Positions 1-10,508 of a DNA stretch of 64,000 nt are shown here, piece by piece. Positions within the stretch are counted from its first letter, which is position 1, and every line of letters begins with the position of its first letter. The position numbers and the translations under genes were made by a program. The stretch spans positions 24,911,106 through 24,975,105 of the forward strand of contig JAUJPP010000005.1 of assembly GCA_030562195.1 (NCBI GenBank), in the 5' to 3' direction. A model generated the notes under the pieces. The model ran no database searches. It had not been told where the DNA came from and saw only the letters and a list, made by a program, of their open reading frames with translations. This DNA is from Nipponacmea schrenckii. Lineage: Eukaryota > Mollusca > Gastropoda > Lottiidae.

Positions 1-39
1 CAGGTGAATATTAAAATAAAATCCACAAAAGTAACTTAC

Positions 40-103
40 CAACCACTGGTTTGGCCCCTCCTCCAGACCCTGAATCCATATCCAGGTCATCATAAAGAGA
101 CAT
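40..103 (-). CDS. RBM17: RBM17/SPF45-like splicing factor, first coding exon only (partial)
   Basis: Reading the minus strand, an ATG at 103-101 opens 21 codons beginning MSLYDDLD and ending in a Gly-rich stretch and KPVV. A canonical donor GTAAGT follows at 39-34, leaving phase 1. MSLYDDL is the N-terminus of RBM17/SPF45, an alternative-splicing factor with a G-patch and a UHM domain that acts at 3' splice sites in the nucleus. The match is short, so identity rests on these first residues and on the exact donor. The rest of the gene lies left of the window. It is divergent from ABHD6, about 1.3 kb between start codons. Confidence 0.6.
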
Positions 104-1388
104 CCTATAATTGGCACAAAAAAAAAAGAAAAAAAAAGGCAGTTGAGACAAAAAAGAAATAACTCAACTAACCAAAATTTTCAAAATCATACTTCTTTAT
201 GTTTCATAAATTTCAGCTATAGTATTTTCCGATGTTTAAGTTGGTCATACTACCACATAGTGTTTGGGTCTATCTATTATAGTATTTAAGTCAGTCAAGA
301 AATTCTGTGTAAGAAATCTCACAGTTCTTTTTAATGGCATGGCAATATTGGCAACCGTGGCAAATAGCGATGTGACAGAAATAGGCTACATTTATCTATA
401 TAAATGAGACAATATCACAATCAGACCACGCATGATGATGTCCATGTGTAACATTTACAATTAGTAACAGTAACAACAGGGGCACTTGCGTCTGTGGCAG
501 TGCCTGAGGCCAGAATGGGTGGGAGTGATGTTTCGTTTCCCGAACAGACATTGAGGAGGTAGATTTTAAATATTTCCTACTTTTTGATTGATTGTTAGCT
601 TCAGCCAATTTGTTTTCTTATGAAGAAACTCTTAATAAAGAAACTCTTAATAAAGAAACTAGTTTATTTTTATTAACCGGAAGTTTATATTATAATACGT
701 GTGCAATGAAAAGCAAATCGTTTCAAACTTGCTCAACGATCGAGTCTAAAGATTTTATAATAGCTTTCTAAAGGCTGGATAATAGAGCAATTTTCGCCTA
801 TGTGATTTTCTTTATCGTGCATCCATAAATGATTAGGTTCAAAGGTCTCCTGCAGAGCCAAATCCTGTATTATTTTAATTTAATAGAATTAAAGAACAAT
901 GGTTACCATTTATTGTTAGACATGAAATGGTATATTATTACAGTGTGACAACGTAATAATTTTTAATATTTTGAATTAAAAACTTTATTTTCCACCATGG
1001 TGAAAACTATTTTCATCTGGTTGTAAAGTGGTTGATAATTCCTGTAGGCCCTACTCTACTTCTTATTTAAAAACTTTATCTTTACTTATTTTAAATAAAA
1101 ACAACCGGACTATATAATATATATAATTTTCACCTTGTTGGAAAATAAATTTTTCAATTAAAAACTACTGGACTTATCACACCCTAATAAAATTAAATTT
1201 TAAAGAGAGAGTTGAAAATAAATCTTAAAATACATAGGATAGGGCATTGGTATAAGCCTAGCCAAAAGGTTTGTTAGTAAAAGCCCAAAAGAATTAATGA
1301 TTCGGCTACCCAATTCTGATAACAATTTGCTCTTCTTATTTCAGATTCTTATGTTATTGATAATATAGAGAAAATAAAAACAAATATC
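104..1388. promoter_or_regulatory. Divergent intergenic region between RBM17-like and ABHD6
   Basis: This 1.3-kb gap separates two start codons pointing away from each other, so it must hold the 5' UTRs and promoters of both genes unless upstream non-coding exons exist. I see no clear TATA box at an informative distance and no convincing ORF; the minus-strand frame at 396-608 is low in coding character. The sequence is AT-rich with several ATATAT runs around 1110-1130. The regulatory role is inferred from gene arrangement only. Confidence 0.35.
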
Positions 1389-4300
1389 ATGTGGTCGTAT
1401 ATTTTATACACATCATCAGCATTACTGGCTACAATAGTAACTGGTTCTATATTATTATTTTATACAAGTCCTAAACATTTCATGTTTCTAATTTTAAAGT
1501 AAGTTACCTAAAAAAGTATAAATAAGGGTTTGTAGGTAGGCCGATTAATATAGTCCTCATATTTAGACTATATCAGGTCCTACTCAAGGAGCTCGTCCTA
1601 CTGTAGTATATAGGCTGCTTTGAACATTGATATAGCCTACTTCCATCTTCCATGAAAGAAATTTTTCTGATTCCCTTCATAAATTTACTTTCATTTAACT
1701 ACATAGATGATGCATAACAAAAAGAATTTTATTATAAATGGTTTCTCATTGGATATTTGCCTAGCCTACTGTTTTTTTAGTTTATTTTTTTCTGTTCTTG
1801 ACATGAATTTGAATGTTTGAATCAACTAATAGAATTTATTCATTTTTTTGTAAATGCATAAATTTGCTACTTGTAGATTACAGACAAAAAGATGTGGAAT
1901 GTCAGTAAAGTTTGTTGGTGATGAGAATTATATGTATTGTTATGGTGAGAAAGGTGCTAAAAATCCCAAGAAAACAAGTATTTTGATAATACATGGTTTT
2001 TCAGCTAGTAAAGATATGTTTCTATCTCTTTATAAGGTATAAGATTAATAATTTTATAATCAGTTTTCCTTATGCTCAACCAACACATCGCTCGGAAACT
2101 TAGTGAGTATGAAATACATCTAAATGATGAAAATGAAATTCATGTTTATATTTCTTTGGGGTTTTTTTTCGAGCTCAAGATCTTATTCAAGCATAGAAAA
2201 GTTCTGAAATGATAAGTATTAAATTTGTTACCTTCTAATAAACTAATACTGTTTATTTTTAGAGACTCCCTTCAGATGTTCATGTAATAGCTATGGATTT
2301 GCCTGGTCATGGTTCATCATTTGTCCCCAAACCAGATGATGAGATAGGTTTAAAATATATGGTACAACATATACACAGGGTCAGTGTTTCTAGCAGCTAT
2401 TTACTGCTGTTTGATTATCTATAAAACCCATTCATCAGTAGTTAGTTTATTTTTTTCATAGTTGATTCAGAGCATCTTATGGTTTGTTTTGTTCAATTCT
2501 AAAATTGTTTATCTATTGTTTCACAATAAGTAGAATTCCACTAAGAAATTTCATAGAAATTTTCATACAAAAATGTCTTAAATCTTGACCAAAATTTATC
2601 GTATGTAATTATACGTTTCAAATGCTTATATATTGTATTTTCATCCAAACAAAGTCATTTTAAGTCTATGAGGTATTTTTGAAGCTTTTGTTTAGATTCA
2701 CATTGATATTTAAATGCAATATACAAACAAAGCTTTTGTTTAAAACTTCATCCTGACTAATCTATTAGCTTTTATCTTAGTCACCATTATTCAAATTGTT
2801 GATATTTTTTCAGTTTGTAAAGTTAGTTGGACTAGATGAATCTCCATTTCACTTGATTGGTACATCACTTGGTGGAGCAGTAGTTGGTCAGTTTACAATA
2901 GATTATCCTCAACTAGTGGATAGATTATCATTAATCTGCCCTGCAAGTAAGTTATATCCTAGTTTTTTATTCTGAAAGTCTCAAATATTCAGTACTAAAT
3001 GGGTCTTTGATATACATGCTATACCTACAGATGTCAGGAACTAGATTTCATATGTGTATACTTCAGCTAATGTAATAGCATTTGTAAATATCTTTGCATA
3101 AGAGGGAGGGAGGAATAGGGGGTGTTTGGGAGAGTATTGTCATGGACTACATGCTTATTGAAGATCTTGTTCCATCTATAGGGATTCACAAGCCTCAGGA
3201 CTTTGGGGACTGATATGAACACTCATGGTATCACTACGCTAAGCCCCTCATGCAATATTGAAGGCCTATAATAACTTATGTGCAGTTCTTCCATTTTATT
3301 GAACACTGGACACTATTATGAAATAAAGCTAAAGAAGTCAGAGGTCTTATCATTATCATAACATTTCAGTGAAAACACCAGAAGAAAGTATATTTTCTAA
3401 GACTGCTAATAAAGCGTTATTAAAGGGTATTGATAATGTAGAATGTAGTGATTTAATATTATTACCTCTAACACCAAGTGAAGGACAGAAAATGTTTGAT
3501 TGTGTAGTTTATCACAAACAACTAATAAATAAACAGGTATTTACATTATTCACATGTTTCATAGACTGTAATTATCTCACTTTTAATCAGAATCAGATAA
3601 AATATTATGAAGCTTATTAAACATGAATTGAATATTAGATGCTGCAGATGAAAATGATATTACCTGATACATAAAGCATTATTTTAGGTTTTACAAGGCC
3701 TGATGGATCTGAGAAAGCCTAAAAATGAGTTCTTTTTAAGATGTAAGTCAATAACTTTATTCCATTTACTTAAGAATTTTTCAAAAATATGAAATGCTAT
3801 ATTGTGAGAATATTTTGATTAAAACTAAAATATACTATATCAGCTCCCTTCTCCCAAGTTTATGTCAACTTTGAAATATTTACCAACCCAGCTGATAAAC
3901 ACCATATATGACAAAAGTGTTTGTTTTCTCTTTCAGTATTTAAAGCTCTAGCTAAAGATGACTGTACTTCATTATTAGAAGATAGTGCTAATGAAATAAA
4001 ATGCCCTACACAAATTATATGGGGTAAACATGATGAGGTAATTATTTATGACTTAGGTCTGACTGAAAACCATAAACAATCTTATTTAAACGAAAACAAA
4101 GAGCAAATATTGGTAAAAAAGACAAAAATATATTATATGTAAAAACGATCAATAATAAAGTATATTGATTTTATATGTCAATAATGTGCTTCAACAAGCT
4201 AAGATTTTATGTGCTATGAAATTGATTGTGTGTAACATTTGCCAGTTGATATGCATTGAGTATATTGTCAGCAATACGACTGTCCATATATTCAGCACTG

Positions 4301-6982
4301 GACACACTATTGTTAGTTGAATAGTTCAGAAAGTAGAAGTAGGATAGTCAGCTTTCAGGTGATTAGGTCCTGAGAGTTTGAATTCTACTCCAGAATATTG
4401 CATTGAGAGCTAATAAGAATTCTTTTTAATAGATTATCTGTGTTGGTAAGTACAAAAATATAAACAGTGGATTTCTATTGCTTTTATCACTTCATTGGTT
4501 CTTTCCTTTAGATGACAAATATATATTTCCTTTGCCATTTTGAATGAAATGCTAATTTTGAATGGAGCACCAGCATTACAAACATTTGGATATGAAAATA
4601 AAAATGATATTTGTCAATTTTTATATAATTATATTGTCGTCACCCACATCCGTCCGTCCGTCGGTCTGTCCGTCCGTCCGTCCACAATTGCTCGTAAACA
4701 CTCTACACAGTGTAATTCTTGACGGATTTAGATGAAACTTAATATGAGTGTTAATGATCACGCAAGGATGAACCCTATTGAAAATCAGCGAAATCGGAAA
4801 AAAAATTATTATGAGTTCATGCCCTTGTTCTTGAATGGATCGTAAACACTCTACATCGTGCAATTCTTGACCGATTTTGATGAAACTTGGTGTGAGAGTA
4901 TGTTATAACTCATGGATAAACCATATCGAAAATCAGCGAAATCGAAAAACATTTAGTATGAGTTATTGCCCTTGTTCTTGAAAACGCGTTCAAATTTAGC
5001 TTGTAAACACTCTTGAGAGAACAATTTTTAATGGATTTTAATGAAACTTGGCCTGAGTATTTGTTATCACCCAAGGATGAAGCCTATTGAAAACCAGTCA
5101 AATCGAAAAAAAATTAATGTCAGTTATTGCCCTTGTTTTTGAAAATGCGTTCAATTTTTAGCTTGTAAACACTCTACAAAGCACAGTTATTGACCGATTT
5201 TGACAAAACTTGCTGAAATTGTTGAATATCATCCAAGAATGAACCCTTCTGAAAAAAGCACATATCGAAATATATTTAATAGGAGTTATTGCCCTTGTTC
5301 TATAAAATGTGTTGGATTTTTGCCTTGTAAACACTCTACAATTCACAATTCTTTTGACATGAGTATTTGTAATCACCTAAGGATGAACCCTATTGAAATT
5401 CAGTTAAATCGAAAAATATTTAGTATCAGTTATTGCCCTTGTGTTTGAAAACGCGTTCAATTTTAGCTTGTAAGCACTCTAGAAAGAACAATAAAATTCT
5501 TAATGGATTTTGATAAAACTTGGCTTGAGTATTTGTTTTTACCCAAGGATGAACCTTATTGAAAATCAAATAAATCAAAATATACTTAGAGTCAGTTATT
5601 GCCCTTGTGTTTGAAAACGGGTTAACTTTTTGGCTAATAAACACTCTAGAAGGTACAATTCATGACCAATGTTGACAAAACTCACTGAAATTGTTGCATA
5701 TCGCAAGGGATGAGCCTAATTGAAAATTAAAAATATCAAAATATATCTAATATGAATTATTGCCCTTGTTCTTTTAAACGCGTTCGATTTTTGTCTCGTA
5801 AACACTCTACATGGCACAATTCTTGATGGATTTCGATGAAACTTGATGTGAGAGTGTGTTATAACTCAAGGATGAACCCTATTGACAGTCAGCGAAATCA
5901 AAAAAATTTTTAGTATGAGTTACTGCCCTTGTTCTTGAAAACGCATTCAATTTTAGCTTGTAAACACTCTAGAAAGAACTATTCTTAATGGATTTTGATT
6001 AACTTTGGCTTGAGTATTTGTTTTTACCCAAGGATGAACCCTATTATAAATCAAATAAATAGAAATATATTTAGTGTCAGTTATAGCCCTTGTTCTTGAA
6101 AACGCGTTCAATTTTAGCTTGTAAACACTCTAGAAAGAACAATTTTTAATGGATTTTGATGTAACTTGGCTGGAGTATTTGTTGTCTCCCAAGGATGAAC
6201 CCTATTGAAAATCGAAAAATATTTAGTACAAGTAATTGACCTTGTTTTTGAAAACGCGTTCAATTTAACTCGTAAACAATCTAGAAAGAACAATTTTGAA
6301 TGGATTTTGATGAAACTTGGCTTTAGTATTTGTTTTCTCACAAGGATAAACCCTATTGAAAATCAGATAAATCGAAAAATATTTAGTGTCAGTTATTGCG
6401 CCTGTTTTCAAAAACGCTTTCAACTTTTAGCTTGTGAACAATCTAAACATTCGTTTTTGACAAAACTCGCTGAAATTGTTTAATATCAACCAAGGATGAG
6501 CCTTATTAAGAATTAAAAATATCAAAATATTATTAAGGGTGAACCCTATTGCAAATCATAAAAATACCGAAAAATATTTAATGAGTTGTTATTAGGTACA
6601 ATTCTTGACAGTTTTTAATGAAACTAGAGACCCTAGAAAAAAATAGGTTGGAAGGTTGAATATTTCATTCCACTTATTGTAACCTTACTGAAAAGTTTTT
6701 ATTTGAAATAAATGCTGCCAGTGGGCGTATATTACCTTGCCTGGCAAGCTATCTTGATTTTTTTTATAAAAACAATATTTTTATTTTTTGTATATTTGAA
6801 ATTACTGAAAAGGGATTTTCTTTTTTTAGGTTATTGATGTCAGTGGTGCTGAAGTTTTACATAAAAAGTTAGCCAACTGTAAAAATATAGATATTATAGA
6901 GCGTGCTGGACATAGTATATTATTAGATAGACCAGGGGCTCTAACAAAATCTCTCTTAGTATTTAGGGGAGAATATTCCTAA
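1389..6982 (+). CDS. ABHD6: Monoacylglycerol lipase ABHD6-like, complete, 8 coding exons
   Basis: Coding exons are 1389-1498, 1877-2036, 2263-2379, 2814-2946, 3370-3536, 3688-3742, 3937-4037 and 6830-6982, giving 331 residues (human ABHD6 is 337). All junctions are GT-AG and in phase. ABHD6 is a membrane-bound alpha/beta hydrolase that cleaves monoacylglycerols such as 2-arachidonoylglycerol. Residues ~5-35 form the N-terminal membrane anchor. HGF near residue 75 is the oxyanion motif and DLPGHG follows. The nucleophile elbow GTSLGG places Ser147; IIWGKHDE gives Asp280 and ERAGHS gives His309, so the triad is intact. A candidate AATAAA lies at 7282-7287. The last intron is 2.8 kb and mostly transposon-like tandem repeat; the other introns are about 0.15-0.45 kb. 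Confidence 0.93.
4620..6760 (-). repeat. Tandemly expanded non-autonomous element in ABHD6 intron 7 (~157-bp units)
   Basis: The left edge has TATATTGTCGTC followed by a (CGTC)n-type tract at 4640-4684. The right edge has GCCAGTGGGCGTATATTACC at about 6722-6742. The same ends, in the opposite orientation, bound the elements near 11.67-12.46 and 36.95-37.71 kb. Between them about eleven imperfect units of ~157 bp follow one another, marked by CGCGTTCAA near 4985, 5145, 5450, 5785, 5945, 6105 and 6255, each with TAAACACTCTA, GATGAAACTTGG and AAGGATGAACCCTATTGA. Short ORFs inside are translations of the repeat, not genes. Confidence 0.8.
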
Positions 6983-7703
6983 TAATGGACCAAAGGCAGC
7001 AAAATCTGGATTGAAATCTGTCTTGATCATAAATATGAAATTTTATTTTCATATTGGCTTGGATATTATATAAAATGTTTCTAACTAGGTGAATATGGAC
7101 CATAGTGTAATATAGACTTTGAAAGTGCTGAATAACTTACATAATTATGACTTGAAATATTCTCCAAAGATTTGACTTAATAACAAGTAATTACATATTC
7201 ATGCAATAACTTCTCAATGATAAGCTAATTAAAAAAGAGACATTTGATATTTTATATAAGAGATATGAGTATTGCCGTAGAAATAAACGAGTATTCACTT
7301 GTTATATTTAAAGTTGGTTTCCGTCATTAATTAGAGCCAAAGTAAGCTTACGTATTGATAAATTGGGGTTTCTAATGAATAATCCATGTATTCTCAAGTT
7401 CAAAAGACCTATGTGGACGTAGAAATGCTTGTGGAATCCTTTTGACTCTGATCTGCTTTGAAACGCTAAATTTAGACTCCATGTTTGTTCACGTGACCAA
7501 ATGACGTCATATGAATGAAGGCGTATAAGAATTGATTTTGTATTTTATTATTAGTGAGTTATAACTTATTTAAATTAATTCATAATGTTTTTACAAAGTG
7601 AAATTTAAACGTTTTATTGCCTTTTGCTAGAGATGATTAATGGAATACCAAAATGCAATTGTTGTTGTGGAAAATATTAAGGAATGTGGGCAAGTACGCA
7701 TAC
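6983..7703. other. ABHD6 3' flank
   Basis: Presumed ABHD6 3' UTR with AATAAA at 7282-7287, then unannotated AT-rich sequence. A perfect cAMP-response-type octamer TGACGTCA occurs at 7502-7509; no gene start nearby gives it a role. Nothing else is recognised. Confidence 0.4.
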
Positions 7704-8203
7704 TTAAAGGGGCCCAGGCTTGATGTTTAGGAGTCGTTTTGGGCCTTTGTTACATTTAAACAGTGCTCAGAAATATTCAAGCTCTGAGAAAATCGCAAAA
7801 TACCTTGAAATATGCCTCAAACAAAAGATTTCACTTTTCATTTTTTTTCCGTGCTGTATGCTGCTGGTCTCCAGTCAGTCTGAAAATTGTGTGTCCTGTT
7901 GACAAAGTCTACAATTGAAAAATGCGTTGTAGTCTGTTTATTTTGATGACTGCTATTGCACGACGGGAAGGATAACTCTTTGATTATAAAGACGAACCGT
8001 TTTTCCAATATGGCGGGACGTTTGTAATTTCTTAAGTCATTATGATTTTTCAAACACGGATAATTATGGATACACATGGATTTGAAGGCTCAAATTTCAA
8101 AGGTAAGCTCTGTAGACTATTTCTGATTAGGTAACAAAAAGATTTCATGTGTTTGAGGCTGTCGGATGATTGTCCGAAACAAATAAAGCCTGGGCCCCTT
8201 TAA
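7704..8203. mobile_element. MITE, ~500 bp, 18-bp TIR, TTAA flanks
   Basis: TTAAAGGGGCCCAGGCTT at the left end is exactly complementary to the sequence at the right end, 8186-8203. If TTAA is the target duplication, the terminal repeat proper starts AGGGGCCC. There is no transposase; the ORFs at 7720-7902 (+) and 7838-8077 (-) lie wholly inside and look fortuitous. TTAA duplication is the hallmark of piggyBac, but piggyBac ends normally start CCC, so the superfamily is left open. A second element with the same layout sits in RCC2 intron 6. Confidence 0.75.
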
Positions 8204-8667
8204 ATCAAAAAGAAGATCAACGACATTTGAGACTGGAAGTACATACCTATGGTAGTACCCTACCTAGGGAAATCCCGTCATCAACAGCCTAATAACGAGT
8301 TAATTAAGGACTTGTGGGACCATCTGGTATTTTTCCCAGGCATTAGAACACCTCTACATTCTATTGATATCAGTATTACCGGTCCAATTACGTTATATAT
8401 ATGTATATATATGAAAATAAGGGATACCAACTTTAATGGCCCGTATGCACCAAATGAAATTAAGCCTAATTTAATTCTATTCTGTCCGAAGAACATTAAC
8501 TTTTAACTTAATTATACATTTTGTATCCACCACATAGAATAACCTTAAATTAATTTGAAATTCGGTTAATTTAATGCTAAACTTAAAAGTTGGTCGGGAC
8601 CAGTTTTAACTTTTAATTCTATTTGTAAATCAGTACCAATTCCTTTGTGACTCTTCGATGTTTATAA

Positions 8668-9480
8668 ATGGAGGATTATTTAAACGATTTAGATAAACTT
8701 GGTGAAATTAAGGTTGCTATTCCTATTAATAGGCATGTTAGAGATCGCCTGGACCCTTTTACATGGTTTTCGGAAGAGGAATTTAACTCAATGTTTAGAT
8801 TGAATAAGCAATCGGTGTTGAATATAACTAATAGTTTGCAAAATATACTGGAAACACCAACTGAAAAGAATGCTGAAAGTAGGCCAATGTGGCTGTTTGA
8901 GACGACTATCGGGTGGTTCATTTCAGTGCATAGCTGGTGACCTTATACATGTCTACCAAACAACCACAAGCAGATTTTTTGAGCGTTTTGTAAATGGAAT
9001 AATTACCCTCAGACAGGGGCGCGGGAACAAATTTCAGGTTGGGGGGGCAAACTTTTTCAAAGTCAAAAAACTGTTATCATTCATATACCTTTATTTCAAA
9101 ATTAATCGAATTACGGGAGATAACTCAAAAGAATTAAGACAAAAATTATTATTTATTCAAATAATTTGATTGTGATAGAGAATCTTATATTATTTACCAG
9201 CTTCGAAGGTTAAAAAACCAAGGAAATTTGCAAATATGGCCTTATGAGACAATTACATATTTAGGCTACCCGGAACATGTAATTATTTTATTTCATTTTT
9301 TTGGGGGGGGGGGGGCAAAAGATATTTTTGCCCCCCAACAAAAATTTTTGGGGGGGCATTTGCCCCCCCTGTTCCCGCGCCTATGCCCTCAGACCAACAG
9401 TAATTCGAGTTTCAAATGATTTACGTCAAACAAAACGACAGTTTTTAAGAATCGCCCGATTTCCAAACACCATCTGAATC
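8668..9480 (+). pseudogene. PIF/Harbinger transposase N-terminal fragment (HARBI1-like), broken
   Basis: The open frame 8668-8940 encodes 90 residues containing RDRLDPFTWFSEEEF and the following helix, the usual start of HARBI1-family nucleases. Reading shifts frame near 8905-8915 into GSFQCIAGDLIHVYQTTTSR, which matches the family's GSFQ..GD..G.S....SR segment. It then runs into the inserted MITE at 9014. After the MITE it resumes near 9386 with RQFLRIARFPN, and stops appear at once. The catalytic DDE domain is absent. There is at least one frameshift, one insertion and a 3' deletion, so it cannot encode an active transposase. Confidence 0.7.
9014..9385. mobile_element. hAT-like MITE, 372 bp, with 8-bp target duplication CCCTCAGA
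   Basis: The element starts CAGGGGCGCGGGAAC and ends GTTCCCGCGCCTATG, terminal inverted repeats with two mismatches and a typical hAT CAG-type start. It is flanked by perfect 8-bp direct repeats CCCTCAGA at 9006-9013 and 9386-9393, the length hAT transposases produce. The interior has long G runs (9301-9315, 9350-9357) and C runs. Removing it rejoins the Harbinger coding sequence, which proves the order of insertion. Confidence 0.85.
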
Positions 9481-9827
9481 TATAGATGTCTTTTTATCTT
9501 ACTCTTGTTCAATCTTATTCTTGTTGAAAACTGTCACAAAAGCTGTAAGACGCCAGAAGAGAGTCGGTAGAATTCGGACTTCCAACGCACAACAATGTAA
9601 AAAAAGAAATCTGTCTTAGTGACCAATCTTTAGACTCTTGTCATGTATAAATTGTGTATAGTGTGTGGTTCGAATGGAAATTAGAATTTCAATTACAGTA
9701 GAGATAAATATATATAGTGCATACAAAATATAGAATTATCTTTAAATATATTTAACTAAATCTATTTAAGGTTTAAAATAATTCTATTCTCATTAATTTG
9801 ATCGTATTCGGTGCATACGGGCCATTA

Positions 9828-10309
9828 TATTGTTTTTGTGACATATTTTAATTAATGAGCTATTATTATTTTTGTATATTTTATTTCTACAATTTTACAG
9901 CAATGATATGCCTTGTTAAATTATTTGATTATTTAAGCAATAAACTGTTCTGCAAAACATTCTTGATAACGGTGTGGAAATCCACATCAGTGGTCTAGGT
10001 TTCATTCATTGAGCGTGTATTTCTACACATTGTCTACATATCGAAAGCCATTTAGCGAGTTAACTTTTCATTTCCGAGCAAAATTCGTCAAAATGTAACA
10101 TACAACTCATTTGTATTACCTTCACTAATGTGTCTCATTTGTCAGTAGGAAATGGGCCTTTTCTTGGGGTAGTTTATTTTCCTCTCAAAATCTTTTAGAA
10201 ACTACTAATGCTAATAAACTGCCTTTAAGAAAATGTATGTTTTTAAGAAAAAGTTAAAAACGTACTGTTCAAATAGGATTTTGTAACAATGCTTGTTAAT
10301 GTTAGAGTC
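9828..10309. other. Unannotated spacer
   Basis: About 480 bp of AT-rich sequence without a supported ORF or terminal repeat. I see nothing assignable here. Confidence 0.4.
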
Positions 10310-10508
10310 ATTTTTGTACGCCCTGGAATCTATATTTGCTGTAGACACAATCGAAGCTACAATTTTCAATGGATTTTAATGAAACTTGGTGTAAAGTTCG
10401 AATTTGAATTTTCGATAAACATTTTTTTGAGTTATTGCCCTTGACTGTAAATAAGCGTCTACATTGTATTATGGGTGCAATAGAAGCTGTAATTTTCAGT
10501 GGATTTTT

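Larger units (their letters stand above)
8434..9827 (+). mobile_element. Decayed PIF/Harbinger-like DNA transposon
   Basis: TAATGGCCCGTATGCACC (8434-8451) and its exact inverse at 9810-9827 form terminal repeats around a broken Harbinger transposase. Sub-terminal sequences rich in TTTAATTCTATT recur near both ends. The target duplication is not clear. A hAT-like MITE interrupts it at 9014-9385. At about 1.0 kb without the insertion, the element is much shorter than an autonomous one, so it is internally deleted. Confidence 0.65.

Noticed and set aside
5158..6483. Several 70-90-residue frames on both strands
   Set aside because: All lie inside the ABHD6 intron 7 tandem repeat and translate its units.
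7502..7509. TGACGTCA as a functional CRE
   Set aside because: A single octamer with no adjacent promoter; it is expected by chance at low frequency and no supporting context is seen.
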